Numbered from the stretch's first letter, positions 1 to 9,931 are shown. The stretch is 50,499 bases of DNA from Flavobacterium pectinovorum (GCF_006438875.1 NZ_RCZH01000011.1:58190-108688); one strand, 5' to 3'. Numbers and translations: made by a program. Notes: generated by a model from the sequence alone, not told the origin.

Positions 1-173
1 TAACCAAATTAAAACAATACAATCAAACCAGAAAATTTAGTCGACGAAAGTGGATTTAAATCGGGTAAACTACATTTAAAAACTCTTTTAAAAACATTGC
101 CAATGGTTACAACCATTCATATACAATGCACGTGTCAATCCGTTTTCCAAGATTGAAACCCTGAGTTATACAT

Positions 174-429
174 CAATGTCATTAAGTTAAGAAAAATAGC
201 TTTAAAATCTTAGCTAATAAATCTCTCGTGAAGGCATAAAATCGCAAAGATTTTGTCATTTCGAGGAACGAGAAATCTTCGCAAGAAGCTCGGCAAAGAT
301 TAGATTCTCGTTGCGGACTTACTCGTGAAGATTTCTCGTTCCTCGAAATGACAATATCGGGTTTAAACTTTACGTCTTTGTAACTTTTTGAGGAAATTTA
401 TAATCAAAAAACCTACCTTAATGACATTG
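174..429. repeat. MITE-like element 1 (shared termini, different interior)
   Basis: The left end CAATGTCATTAAGTTAAG (174-191) is identical to the left terminus of the element at 39880-40087. The right end CCTTAATGACATTG (416-429) is the inverse of its first 13 bases. The interior is unrelated to the other copies and contains a perfect 28-bp inverted repeat. The 9-bp flanks (165-173 and 430-438) do not match, so no target duplication is visible. No transposase is encoded, so if mobile it would depend on one acting in trans. Confidence 0.6.
253..354. repeat. Dispersed hairpin element with 28-bp perfect arms
   Basis: The arms at 253-280 and 327-354 are perfect reverse complements separated by 46 bp. 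The core GTCATTTCGAGGAACGAG resembles the arms at 39805-39833 (GTCATTTCGACGAAGGAG), so both belong to one dispersed palindromic (REP-like) family. The arms could form a long stem in RNA from either strand. There is no T-run, so it is not an obvious terminator. Confidence 0.7.
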
Positions 430-544
430 GACTATAAATAAACAGCTCCGAATACAAAACCGAAAATTTCTTTTTATTCAGGTTATCTGTTTTTTTCATA
501 ATTCTCACTTTTGCATTTTGATCTATTTAATTTTAACCTTAAAC

Positions 545-572
545 AAAAAAAAGCCCCATTACTGGGGCTTTT
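545..572 (-). terminator. Terminator after DUF3467 gene / rpoBC operon
   Basis: AAAAGCCCCA (549-558) pairs with TGGGGCTTTT (563-572) around a 4-nt loop. Read on the minus strand the stem is followed by a T-run (complement of the A-run at 545-552). It sits six bases past the stop of the DUF3467 gene and likely ends the rpoB-rpoC transcript. Confidence 0.85.
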
Positions 573-577
573 AAAAT

Positions 578-889
578 TTATGCTTGTCCTGCCGGACCAA
601 AGTTAAGCGGTATTGGTGCTTGTTCTGTCTCTTTGATTTCGCCATGAGCGGCTTCAAAGCGATGAATATTTTCACCAATTGCTTTCAATAATCTTTTAGC
701 ATGTTGTGGTGTCAAGACAATTCTTGACTTTACCTTGGCTTTAGGAATACCGGGCATAATGCTCACAAAATCTAAAACAAATTCTGATGATGAGTGATTG
801 ATAATCGCAAGATTGGAATAAATTCCTTCTGCAATAGTTTCATCTAACTCAATATTAATCTGCTCTTGTTGTTGTTTCGGATTACTCAT
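578..889 (-). CDS. DUF3467 domain protein
   Basis: This 103-residue protein matches the DUF3467 family as I know it. An N-terminal Gln-rich stretch is followed by a compact domain, with AIINHSSSEFVLDFVSIMPG around residues 28-47 and SRIVLTPQHAKRLLKAIGEN around 55-74. No catalytic motif, signal peptide or membrane segment is seen, so it is presumably cytoplasmic; its function is unknown. The start lies 10 bp after the rpoC stop, so it is the last gene of the rpoBC operon. DUF3467 beside rpoC is a recurring arrangement in Bacteroidota, which suggests a link to transcription, but that is inference. Confidence 0.85.
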   Translation of the reverse strand: MSNPKQQQEQINIELDETIAEGIYSNLAIINHSSSEFVLDFVSIMPGIPKAKVKSRIVLTPQHAKRLLKAIGENIHRFEAAHGEIKETEQAPIPLNFGPAGQA

Positions 890-899
890 AGTTTCCTAA

Positions 900-3800
900 T
901 TAATAAATATATTCTTCTTTATTAGCCATCATTTCATTGTAATCGTCTTTTGATCCTACGATAGTGTTATCGTATTCTCTCATACCAGTTCCTGCAGGAA
1001 TTCTGTGTCCAACAATTACATTTTCTTTTAATCCTTCTAAATCATCTACTTTACCAGCTACAGCAGCTTCGTTAAGTACTTTTGTTGTTTCTTGGAAAGA
1101 AGCAGCAGAGATGAATGATTTAGTTTGTAGCGAAGCTCTAGTAATACCTTGTAGAACTGGCGTTGCAGTTGCAGTAATTACGTCTCTAGCTACAACTAGA
1201 TTTTTATCATTTCGTTTCAACAATGAGTTTTCATCACGTAAATCACGAGGAGAAATAATCTGACCTGGTTTCAATACAGCAGAATCTCCAGCGTCTTCAA
1301 CTACTTTCATACCGTATAATTTATCATTTTGAACGATAAAATCTTTAGTGTGAATTAATTGATCTTCTAGGAATAATGTATCTCCTGGATCTTGAACTCT
1401 TACTTTACGCATCATTTGACGAATAACTACCTCAAAGTGCTTGTCATTAATTTTCACCCCTTGTAAACGGTATACCTCTTGAATTTCATTTACCAAGTAC
1501 TGTTGAACAGCAGCCGGCCCTTGAATTCTTAAAATATCATCTGGTGTAATTGCACCGTCAGACAATGGTATTCCTGCTCTTACGAAGTCATTTTCCTGTA
1601 CTAAAATTTGGCTTGAAAGTTTAACTAAATACTTTTTAATCTCACCAAATTTAGATTCGATAACAATTTCACGGTTACCTCTTTTGATTTTTCCAAAAGA
1701 AACAACACCGTCAATTTCAGAAACAACTGCTGGGTTTGAAGGGTTACGAGCCTCAAGCAACTCCGTAATTCTTGGTAAACCTCCCGTAATATCTCCTGCT
1801 TTAGAAGAACGACGTGGAATTTTAACCAATACTTTACCTGCTTTAATTTTCTCACCGTTCTCAACCATAAGGTGGGCTCCTACTGGTAAGTTATACGAAC
1901 GAATCAATTCACCTTCTTTACCGTAAACCAATAAAGTTGGAATTAATTTTTTATTTCTGGCTTCAGAAATTACTTTTTCCTGGAATCCTGTTTGCTCATC
2001 AATTTCAACCATGAACGATTGTCCTTGCTCTAAATCCTCGTAAGCAATCTTACCAGTAAATTCAGAAACAATTACACCATTATATGGATCCCATTTACAA
2101 ATAGTAGATCCTTTAGTAACTACTTCACCATCCTTAACGAAAATACTAGATCCGTAAGGAATATTATGTGTATTTAAAACGATTCCAGTTTTCTCGTCAA
2201 CTAATTTTAATTCAGTTGAACGTGATACTACGATATCAACCGCATTACCTTCACTGTCCTCACCTTTTACAGTTTTTAAATCTTCAATCTCAAGTCTACC
2301 GTTGAATCTTGTAACAATACTAGATTCTTCAGAAATACCTCCTGCAACCCCTCCAACGTGGAACGTACGAAGTGTTAACTGTGTACCTGGCTCTCCAATA
2401 GATTGAGCTGCAATAACTCCTACTGCTTCACCTCTTTGTGTCATCTTACCGGTAGCTAAGTTTCTACCGTAACATTTAGCACAAATACCTTTTAAAGCTT
2501 CACAAGTTAATGGAGATCTAACCTCTACTTTTTCAATCGGAGAAGCTTCAATAACTCTCATGATTGCTTCAGTAATTTGTTGACCTGATTGAACTAACAC
2601 TTCATTAGTAAGAGGATTTATAACATCTTGCAATGCAACACGTCCTAAAATTCTTTCTCCTAAAGATTCAACAATTTCCTCATTTTTCTTCAAAGCAGAA
2701 ACTTCAACACCTCTAAGAGTTCCACAATCTTCGATGTTAACAATAACATCTTGCGAAACATCATGAAGTCTTCTTGTCAAGTATCCTGCATCGGCAGTTT
2801 TAAGAGCCGTATCCGCAAGTCCTTTACGAGCACCGTGAGTAGAAATAAAGTACTCAAGGATCGAAAGTCCTTCCTTAAAGTTAGAAAGAATCGGGTTTTC
2901 AATAATCTCACCACCACCGGCAGTAGATTTTTTAGGCTTAGCCATCAAACCACGCATACCAGTTAACTGACGAATCTGTTCCTTAGAACCCCTCGCCCCA
3001 GAGTCAAGCATCATATATACAGAGTTGAAACCTTGTTGGTCTTCTCTAATATTTTTCATCGCTAATTCTGTCAACTGCGCATTTGCAGAAGTCCATACGT
3101 CAATAACTTGGTTGTAACGTTCGTTATTTGTAATAAGACCCATGTTATAATTCACAGAAATACCTTCAACTTGCTCTCTGGCATCTGCAATTAATTTTGT
3201 TTTTTGTTCTGGAATTCTAATATCACCAAGAGAGAATGATAAACCTCCTCTAAATGCGAATTTATAACCCATATCTTTCATATTGTCCAAGAAAGCAGCA
3301 GTAGTAGGTACATTAGTCACACTTAAAATGTGTCCAATAATATCTCTAAGGTTTTTCTTAGTCAATACATCATTGATATATCCGGCTGCTTCAGGTACTA
3401 CTTCATTAAATAATACACGTCCGGCAGTTGTTTGGATAATTTTGTACACTAATTCTCCAGCCTCATTAAAATCTTTCGCTCTGATTCTTACACGAGCATT
3501 CAATTCTAATCTTCCTTCGTTTAATGCAATATTTACTTCTTCTGCAGAATAGAAAGTTAAGTCTTGACCTAAAATTACATGTTCTGGTGTTGAGATACGT
3601 TCTTTGGTCATATAATATAGACCCAAGACCATATCCTGAGAAGGTACAGTAATTGGAGCACCGTTTGCAGGATTCAGAATATTATGAGACGCCAACATTA
3701 ACAATTGTGCCTCTAAAATAGCTTCTGGTCCTAATGGCAAGTGAACTGCCATCTGATCCCCATCAAAATCGGCGTTGAAAGCCGTACATACTAATGGGTG

Positions 3801-5210
3801 CAATTGGATCGCTTTTCCTTCAATTAATTTTGGTTGGAAAGCTTGAATACCAAGTCTGTGTAACGTAGGAGCACGGTTAAGTAATACTGGGTGTCCTTTA
3901 ATTACATTTTCAAGGATATCCCAAACTACAGGCTCTTTTTTGTCTATAATTTTCTTAGCTGATTTTACTGTCTTAACAATACCTCTTTCAATCAATTTAC
4001 GGATTACGAAAGGTTTGTATAATTCAGATGCCATATCTTTTGGCAATCCGCATTCGAATAATTTTAATTCAGGACCAACAACAATTACCGAACGAGCAGA
4101 ATAATCCACACGTTTTCCAAGTAAGTTTTGACGGAAACGTCCTTGCTTACCTTTTAAGGAATCAGATAATGATTTTAATGGTCTGTTAGATTCTGTTTTA
4201 ACAGCAGAAGCTTTACGAGTGTTATCAAATAATGAATCTACAGATTCCTGTAACATACGTTTTTCGTTTCTTAAGATAACTTCTGGAGCTTTAATCTCCA
4301 TTAATCTTTTCAAACGGTTGTTACGGATGATTACACGACGGTATAAGTCATTTAAATCTGAAGTTGCAAAACGACCTCCATCAAGTGGCACAAGCGGACG
4401 TAATTCTGGTGGAATAACAGGAACCACTTTCATAATCATCCACTCAGGACGATTTTCGCGGTTTAAGTTAGACTCACGGAAAGACTCAACAACTTGTAAT
4501 CTTTTTAAAGCTTCAGTTTTACGTTGTTTAGATGTCTCGTTGTTAGCACTGTGTCTTAATTCATAAGATAAAGCATCTAAATCGATACGAGCTAATAAAT
4601 CCATAATACATTCTGCTCCCATTTTGGCAACAAATTTATTAGGATCCATATCATCTAAATATTGATTTTCTTGTGGAAGAGTATCTAAAATATTCAAATA
4701 TTCCTCTTCTGTTAAGAAATCTAATCTTTGTAATGATTCTCCATCTGCATTTTTAGCAATACCAGCTTGAATTACCACGTATCTTTCGTAGTAAATGATC
4801 ATATCTAATTTCTTAGATGGAAGACCAAGGATATAACCAATTTTGTTTGGAAGAGAACGGAAGTACCAGATGTGAGCAATTGGGACAACAAGGTTGATGT
4901 GTCCTACTCTGTCACGACGTACTTTTTTCTCCGTAACTTCAACACCACAACGGTCACAGATGATACCTTTGTAACGAATTCTTTTATATTTACCACAAGC
5001 ACATTCAAAATCCTTAACAGGTCCGAAGATTCTTTCGCAAAAAAGTCCGTCACGCTCTGGTTTGTGAGTTCTGTAGTTAATTGTTTCAGGTTTCAACACC
5101 TCTCCTCTTGATTCTTTCAAGATAGATTCCGGTGAAGCTAATCCTATCGAGATTTTGTTAAATCTTTTTATAGGATTTTTATCTTTATTATTATTTCTAT
5201 TATTCATCAT
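900..5210 (-). CDS. rpoC: DNA-directed RNA polymerase subunit beta'
   Basis: Catalytic large subunit of RNA polymerase. The 1436-residue protein carries the N-terminal zinc-binding cysteines (C70, C72, C85, C88), the RPPELRPLVPLDGGRFATSD-like dock region (around 266-285), and the invariant NADFDGDQMAVH (479-490) whose D481, D483 and D485 hold the active-site Mg. The second zinc cluster, including the GICAKCYGRNLA segment, and the bridge/trigger region GEPGTQLTLRTFHVGGVAGG are present. Translation may start at either of two adjacent ATGs. It is co-transcribed with rpoB upstream, although the 274-bp spacer is long, and with the DUF3467 gene downstream. Confidence 0.98.
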   Translation of the reverse strand: MMNNRNNNKDKNPIKRFNKISIGLASPESILKESRGEVLKPETINYRTHKPERDGLFCERIFGPVKDFECACGKYKRIRYKGIICDRCGVEVTEKKVRRDRVGHINLVVPIAHIWYFRSLPNKIGYILGLPSKKLDMIIYYERYVVIQAGIAKNADGESLQRLDFLTEEEYLNILDTLPQENQYLDDMDPNKFVAKMGAECIMDLLARIDLDALSYELRHSANNETSKQRKTEALKRLQVVESFRESNLNRENRPEWMIMKVVPVIPPELRPLVPLDGGRFATSDLNDLYRRVIIRNNRLKRLMEIKAPEVILRNEKRMLQESVDSLFDNTRKASAVKTESNRPLKSLSDSLKGKQGRFRQNLLGKRVDYSARSVIVVGPELKLFECGLPKDMASELYKPFVIRKLIERGIVKTVKSAKKIIDKKEPVVWDILENVIKGHPVLLNRAPTLHRLGIQAFQPKLIEGKAIQLHPLVCTAFNADFDGDQMAVHLPLGPEAILEAQLLMLASHNILNPANGAPITVPSQDMVLGLYYMTKERISTPEHVILGQDLTFYSAEEVNIALNEGRLELNARVRIRAKDFNEAGELVYKIIQTTAGRVLFNEVVPEAAGYINDVLTKKNLRDIIGHILSVTNVPTTAAFLDNMKDMGYKFAFRGGLSFSLGDIRIPEQKTKLIADAREQVEGISVNYNMGLITNNERYNQVIDVWTSANAQLTELAMKNIREDQQGFNSVYMMLDSGARGSKEQIRQLTGMRGLMAKPKKSTAGGGEIIENPILSNFKEGLSILEYFISTHGARKGLADTALKTADAGYLTRRLHDVSQDVIVNIEDCGTLRGVEVSALKKNEEIVESLGERILGRVALQDVINPLTNEVLVQSGQQITEAIMRVIEASPIEKVEVRSPLTCEALKGICAKCYGRNLATGKMTQRGEAVGVIAAQSIGEPGTQLTLRTFHVGGVAGGISEESSIVTRFNGRLEIEDLKTVKGEDSEGNAVDIVVSRSTELKLVDEKTGIVLNTHNIPYGSSIFVKDGEVVTKGSTICKWDPYNGVIVSEFTGKIAYEDLEQGQSFMVEIDEQTGFQEKVISEARNKKLIPTLLVYGKEGELIRSYNLPVGAHLMVENGEKIKAGKVLVKIPRRSSKAGDITGGLPRITELLEARNPSNPAVVSEIDGVVSFGKIKRGNREIVIESKFGEIKKYLVKLSSQILVQENDFVRAGIPLSDGAITPDDILRIQGPAAVQQYLVNEIQEVYRLQGVKINDKHFEVVIRQMMRKVRVQDPGDTLFLEDQLIHTKDFIVQNDKLYGMKVVEDAGDSAVLKPGQIISPRDLRDENSLLKRNDKNLVVARDVITATATPVLQGITRASLQTKSFISAASFQETTKVLNEAAVAGKVDDLEGLKENVIVGHRIPAGTGMREYDNTIVGSKDDYNEMMANKEEYIY

Positions 5211-5429
5211 AGTTTTTACTATTGATTTATCTGCAATTAAAAAATTGATTTTAACTTATAACTTCCTCTTCAAAAAAGAGTAAAACCATCAAGCCACTAC
5301 CACGGATTACTTCTCTAAACTTCAAACGTGATGTTGAAGTGCTAATTACAAAACCATAAGGTTTTAAATAAAAAATCGGAACGGGTTACGGGTATAAATC
5401 CTAAAAACTTTTATTTTAATAAACAGCTT

Positions 5430-5468
5430 CAGTCCCAGTTTTCAGTGTTGAACTGAATACTGAGACTG
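5430..5468. repeat. Imperfect hairpin of the CTGAGACTG repeat family
   Basis: CAGTCCCAGTTTTCAGT (430-446 of this kilobase) faces ACTGAATACTGAGACTG (452-468) as 17-bp arms with two mismatches and a 5-nt loop. Similar CTGAGACTG/ACTGAATACTG words recur at 16085-16138 and 49281-49313, again just past the stop codon of a minus-strand gene. Here it lies between rpoB and rpoC and lengthens an otherwise short operon spacer. Confidence 0.6.
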
Positions 5469-5484
5469 TAACTGAAAATTTTAT

Positions 5485-8400
5485 TTATTCTTCTAAACGA
5501 ATGTCAAGTCCAAGACCTTTTAATTCATGCATTAATACATTGAATGATTCCGGCAATCCTGGTTCTGGCATAGACTCTCCCTTAACGATAGCTTCGTAAG
5601 TTTTAGCTCTACCAATAACGTCATCCGACTTAACTGTTAAGATTTCACGAAGTGTACTTGATGCTCCATAAGCTTCAAGTGCCCAAACCTCCATCTCTCC
5701 AAAACGCTGACCTCCAAATTGAGCTTTACCTCCAAGTGGTTGTTGAGTAATCAACGAGTATGGTCCGATAGAACGTGCGTGCATCTTATCATCAACCATG
5801 TGTCCTAATTTAAGCATGTAAATTACACCCACAGTTGCAGCTTGATGGAAACGCTCTCCAGTACCACCATCATAAAGGTAAGTATGTCCGAAACGTGGTA
5901 CTCCAGCTTCATCAGTTAATTCATTAATTTGATCTAAAGAAGCACCATCAAAAATTGGAGTAGCAAATTTTCTACCTAAATTTTGTCCAGCCCATCCAAG
6001 AACAGTTTCATAAATCTGACCAATGTTCATACGTGAAGGTACCCCAAGTGGATTCAATACGATATCTACCGGTGTTCCGTCTTCAAGGAAAGGCATATCT
6101 TCATGACGAACGATTCTTGCAACAATACCTTTGTTACCGTGACGTCCTGCCATTTTATCCCCTACTTTCAGTTTACGTTTTTTAGCAATATAAATTTTCG
6201 CTAATTTCAAGATTCCAGATGGTAATTCATCTCCAACTGTAATAGTGAATTTTTCTCTTCTTAAAGATCCTTGTAAGTCGTTCAGCTTAATTTTATAGTT
6301 ATGAATCAAATCATTAACCATTTTATTTGTAGCGTCATCAGCAACCCATTGACCTTTGCTTAAGTGAGCAAAATCCTCTACTGCATAAAGCATTTTTTGA
6401 GTATATTTTTTACCTTTTGGTAAAACTTCTTCACCCAAATCATTCATTACACCCTGAGATGTTTTTCCGTTAACGATCAGGAATAATTTCTCAACCAATC
6501 TGTCTTTTAATTCAACAAATTTAGTTTCGAATTCCATTTCTAAAGCGCCTAAAGCATCTTTATCCTGAGTACGTTTACGTTTATCTTTTACGGCTCTTGC
6601 AAATAATTTTTTGTCAAGAACTACACCATGTAAAGATGGAGAAGCTTTTAATGAAGCATCTTTTACATCTCCCGCTTTATCCCCGAAGATTGCACGAAGC
6701 AATTTCTCTTCCGGAGTAGGATCTGATTCTCCTTTTGGTGTAATTTTTCCAATCAAAATGTCGCCAGGTTTAACCTCTGCTCCAATTCTGATCATACCGT
6801 TTTCATCTAAATCTTTAGTAGCTTCTTCAGAAACGTTAGGAATATCGTTTGTTAACTCTTCATTTCCTAACTTAGTATCTCTAACCTCTAATGAATAATC
6901 ATCAACGTGGATAGAAGTAAAAATATCATCACGAACTACTTTTTCAGAAATTACAATCGCATCCTCAAAGTTATACCCTTTCCATGGCATGAACGCAACT
7001 TTTAAGTTTCTACCTAAAGCTAATTCACCATTTTGAGTAGCATATCCTTCTGATAATACTTGCCCAAGAATCACTCTGTCACCTTTTCTTACGATTGGTT
7101 TCAAGTTGATACTTGTTCCTTGATTGGTTTTTCTAAATTTAATTAAGTTGTATGTTTTTTCATCAGAATCAAAACTAACCATTCTTTCTTCTTCAGTACG
7201 GTCATATTTGATAGTAATGATATTAGCATCAACATATTCTACAGTTCCATCTCCTTCAGCATTAATCAATACTCTGGAATCTGAAGCCACTTGACGCTCT
7301 AAACCTGTACCAACAATTGGTGCTTCCGGACGGATCAAAGGAACCGCCTGACGCATCATGTTAGATCCCATCAAGGCTCTATTCGCATCATCATGTTCCA
7401 GGAAAGGAATCAATGAAGCCGAAATCGAAGCAATCTGGTTAGGAGCAACGTCTGTATAATGTACTGCAGAAGGTTCAACAACCGGGAAGTCACCTTCCTC
7501 ACGGGCAATAACATTACTTGCAGTAATTTTACCTGTTGCATCCATTTCAATGTTTGCCTGAGCAATCATTTTTCCTTCTTCTTCTTCAGCACTTAAATAG
7601 ATAGGTGTACTTACTAAATCAACTACACCATCTGTAACTTTACGGTAAGGAGTTTCGATGAAACCCATTCCGTTAACTTTTGCATAAACACCAAGAGATG
7701 AAATCAAACCAATGTTTGGTCCCTCTGGAGTTTCAATCGGACATAAACGACCATAGTGTGTATAGTGAACGTCACGAACCTCAAAACCAGCTCTCTCTCT
7801 CGAAAGTCCACCAGGTCCAAGTGCAGATAATCTTCTCTTGTGTGTAATCTCAGCTAAAGGATTCGTTTGATCCATAAATTGAGATAACTGGTTCGTACCA
7901 AAGAAAGAGTTGATAACTGATGATAATGTTTTAGCATTGATCAAATCGATTGGTGTAAACACCTCGTTATCTCTAACGTTCATTCTCTCACGAATAGTTC
8001 TGGCCATACGTGCTAAACCAACACCGAATTGTTGAGACAATTGTTCTCCAACTGTTCTAACACGACGGTTTGATAAGTGATCAATATCATCAATCTCTGC
8101 TTTAGAGTTGATCAATTCGATCAAATATTTTACAATGGTAATGATATCTTCTTTGGTAAGCACTTGCTTTTCCATTGGAATATCTAAACCAAGTTTTTTG
8201 TTCATTCTATAACGACCAACTTCACCTAAGTTATAACGTTGATCAGAGAAGAACAATTTATCTATAATACCACGAGCAGTTTCCTCATCAGGCGGTTCAG
8301 CATTACGCAACTGACGGTAAATGTGCTCTACAGCTTCTTTTTCAGAGTTTGTTGGATCTTTTTGTAACGTGTTGTGAATAATACCATAATCTGCCTGGTT

Positions 8401-9300
8401 ATTATCTTCTTTATGTAACAAAATAGATTTAACGTTAGAATCGATGATTTCTTCAACATTATCTTTGTCGATAATAGTATCTCTATCAAGGATGATTTCG
8501 TTACGTTCGATAGAAACTACTTCACCAGTATCTTCATCAACGAAATCCTCGTGCCAAGTGTTCAATACACGCGCAGCAAGTCTTCTTCCAATATATTTTT
8601 TAATACCTGTTTTAGAAACTTTAATTTCTTCTGCCAAGTCGAAAATTTCAAGGATATCCTTATCTCTTTCAAACCCAATTGCACGGAATAAAGTTGTAAC
8701 CGGTAATTTTTTCTTTCTATCGATATAAGCATACATTACGCTATTGATATCTGTAGAAAATTCTATCCAAGAACCTTTAAAAGGAATTACTCTGGCAGAA
8801 TAAAGTTTTGTTCCATTTGCGTGGAATGACTGTCCAAAGAAAACCCCAGGAGAACGGTGTAGTTGAGATACTACTACACGCTCAGCACCATTGATAACAA
8901 AAGTACCGCTTGGAGTCATATAAGGTATTGTTCCAAGGTAAACATCTTGTACAATAGTTTCAAAATCTTCGTGTTCTGGATCTGTACAGTATAGTTTTAA
9001 CCTGGCTTTTAAAGGCACACTATAAGTAAGACCTCTCTCTATACATTCTTGAATTGTATAACGTGGTGGATCAACAAAATAATCTAGGAACTCCAATACA
9101 AAGTTGTTTCTTGTATCTGTGATTGGAAAGTTTTCCATGAAGGTGTTGTACAACCCTTCGTTGCCTCTTTCGTCAGATTTAGTTTCTAGTTGAAAAAAAT
9201 CTTTAAAAGATTTAACCTGAACATCTAGGAAATCCGGATAGTCAGGAATATTTTTTGTAGAGGCAAAATTCAATCTTTCAGTCTGATTTGTTATCATCAA
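5485..9300 (-). CDS. rpoB: DNA-directed RNA polymerase subunit beta
   Basis: Second large subunit of RNA polymerase, 1271 residues. The rifampicin-binding region runs through residues 466-499 (FFGTNQLSQFMDQTNPLAEI, then HKRRLSALGPGGL). Its D477, H487 and S492 match E. coli D516, H526 and S531, the wild-type sensitive residues. GRLCPIETPEGPNIGL follows at 517-532. The C-terminal GGKAQFGGQRFGEMEVWALE clamp motif is intact. The gene follows rplL after a 259-bp spacer that contains a terminator-like hairpin, so part of rpoBC expression is probably attenuated readthrough from the ribosomal-protein genes. Confidence 0.98.
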   Translation of the reverse strand: MMITNQTERLNFASTKNIPDYPDFLDVQVKSFKDFFQLETKSDERGNEGLYNTFMENFPITDTRNNFVLEFLDYFVDPPRYTIQECIERGLTYSVPLKARLKLYCTDPEHEDFETIVQDVYLGTIPYMTPSGTFVINGAERVVVSQLHRSPGVFFGQSFHANGTKLYSARVIPFKGSWIEFSTDINSVMYAYIDRKKKLPVTTLFRAIGFERDKDILEIFDLAEEIKVSKTGIKKYIGRRLAARVLNTWHEDFVDEDTGEVVSIERNEIILDRDTIIDKDNVEEIIDSNVKSILLHKEDNNQADYGIIHNTLQKDPTNSEKEAVEHIYRQLRNAEPPDEETARGIIDKLFFSDQRYNLGEVGRYRMNKKLGLDIPMEKQVLTKEDIITIVKYLIELINSKAEIDDIDHLSNRRVRTVGEQLSQQFGVGLARMARTIRERMNVRDNEVFTPIDLINAKTLSSVINSFFGTNQLSQFMDQTNPLAEITHKRRLSALGPGGLSRERAGFEVRDVHYTHYGRLCPIETPEGPNIGLISSLGVYAKVNGMGFIETPYRKVTDGVVDLVSTPIYLSAEEEEGKMIAQANIEMDATGKITASNVIAREEGDFPVVEPSAVHYTDVAPNQIASISASLIPFLEHDDANRALMGSNMMRQAVPLIRPEAPIVGTGLERQVASDSRVLINAEGDGTVEYVDANIITIKYDRTEEERMVSFDSDEKTYNLIKFRKTNQGTSINLKPIVRKGDRVILGQVLSEGYATQNGELALGRNLKVAFMPWKGYNFEDAIVISEKVVRDDIFTSIHVDDYSLEVRDTKLGNEELTNDIPNVSEEATKDLDENGMIRIGAEVKPGDILIGKITPKGESDPTPEEKLLRAIFGDKAGDVKDASLKASPSLHGVVLDKKLFARAVKDKRKRTQDKDALGALEMEFETKFVELKDRLVEKLFLIVNGKTSQGVMNDLGEEVLPKGKKYTQKMLYAVEDFAHLSKGQWVADDATNKMVNDLIHNYKIKLNDLQGSLRREKFTITVGDELPSGILKLAKIYIAKKRKLKVGDKMAGRHGNKGIVARIVRHEDMPFLEDGTPVDIVLNPLGVPSRMNIGQIYETVLGWAGQNLGRKFATPIFDGASLDQINELTDEAGVPRFGHTYLYDGGTGERFHQAATVGVIYMLKLGHMVDDKMHARSIGPYSLITQQPLGGKAQFGGQRFGEMEVWALEAYGASSTLREILTVKSDDVIGRAKTYEAIVKGESMPEPGLPESFNVLMHELKGLGLDIRLEE

Positions 9301-9495
9301 TGGACAAAATTTTGATTAAAAAAAAGTAATTTTTTGTGTAAAAACACACTGTTTAATCTATACTTTCTTATTATAATCAATACATCTTTAAAAATGAACC
9401 AGTAAAAATTCAATTTTTTTTCTTCGTATTGATCAAAAACTTTTTCGTATTTTAAACTATTTGAATAATAAAATTGGATATATTTTATTATACGA

Positions 9496-9537
9496 AAAAT
9501 GGTTTAGGCCATTGAGCGTTCACTCAAGACCTAAACC
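9496..9537 (-). terminator. Terminator/attenuator between rplL and rpoB
   Basis: On the minus strand GGTTTAGG (9537-9530) pairs with CCTAAACC (9508-9501), with an inner TTGAG/CTCAA stem, followed by ATTTTT. It lies 22 bp past the rplL stop and about 200 bp before rpoB. A partial terminator at this site is well known in E. coli; the same role here is inference from position. Confidence 0.75.
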
Positions 9538-9559
9538 TAGTTCTTAAAACCGAGTAAAC

Positions 9560-9931
9560 TTATTTAAGTTCAACTACAGCTCCAGCTTCTTCTAATGATT
9601 TTTTAAGACCTTCAGCCTCTTCTTTAGAAACACCTTCTTTAACGTTACTTGGAGCACCGTCAACTACATCTTTAGCTTCTTTCAAACCTAAACCTGTAAG
9701 TTCTTTAACTAATTTTACAACTGCTAATTTAGAAGCACCAGCTTCTTTTAATACAACTGTAAATTCAGTTTGTGCTTCTTCAGCAGCACCTTCTCCACCA
9801 CCAGCAGCAACTACTACAGCTGCAGCAGCAGGCTCGATACCATACTCGTCTTTTAATATTGTTGCTAATTCGTTAACTTCTTTAACTGTTAGGTTAACTA
9901 ATTGTTCTGCGAATTGTTTCAAATCTGCCAT
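9560..9931 (-). CDS. rplL: 50S ribosomal protein L7/L12
   Basis: Acidic stalk protein that recruits translation GTPases to the ribosome. The 123-residue protein shows the usual layout: an N-terminal helical dimerisation part (1-35), an Ala/Gly/Glu-rich hinge (37-54), and a C-terminal globular domain with KLAVVKLVKELTGLGLKEAK (68-87) and the VVDGAPSNVKEGVSKEEAE segment. Length and order are standard. It follows rplJ by 91 bp in the L10-L12 pair. Confidence 0.98.
   Translation of the reverse strand: MADLKQFAEQLVNLTVKEVNELATILKDEYGIEPAAAAVVVAAGGGEGAAEEAQTEFTVVLKEAGASKLAVVKLVKELTGLGLKEAKDVVDGAPSNVKEGVSKEEAEGLKKSLEEAGAVVELK

Larger units (their letters stand above)
1..544. other. Gene-free region with MITE-like and hairpin repeats
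   Basis: I see no convincing gene here. The stretch holds a repeat element bounded by inverted termini (174-429), which encloses a 28-bp-arm hairpin (253-354), and a short palindrome AATGGTTACAACCATT at 102-117. A stop-free frame at 13-153 (47 codons) has no good start and no family I recognise. The region lies beyond the terminator of the rpoBC/DUF3467 transcript, a plausible neutral landing site for repeats. Confidence 0.7.

Noticed and set aside
13..153. 47-codon stop-free frame on the plus strand (with an internal ATG)
   Set aside because: No start before the open part, no recognisable family, and it sits among repeats; a decayed fragment cannot be excluded but is not supported.
964..8728. 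Plus-strand ORFs opposite rpoC and rpoB
   Set aside because: Shadow frames of highly conserved genes with no family resemblance of their own.
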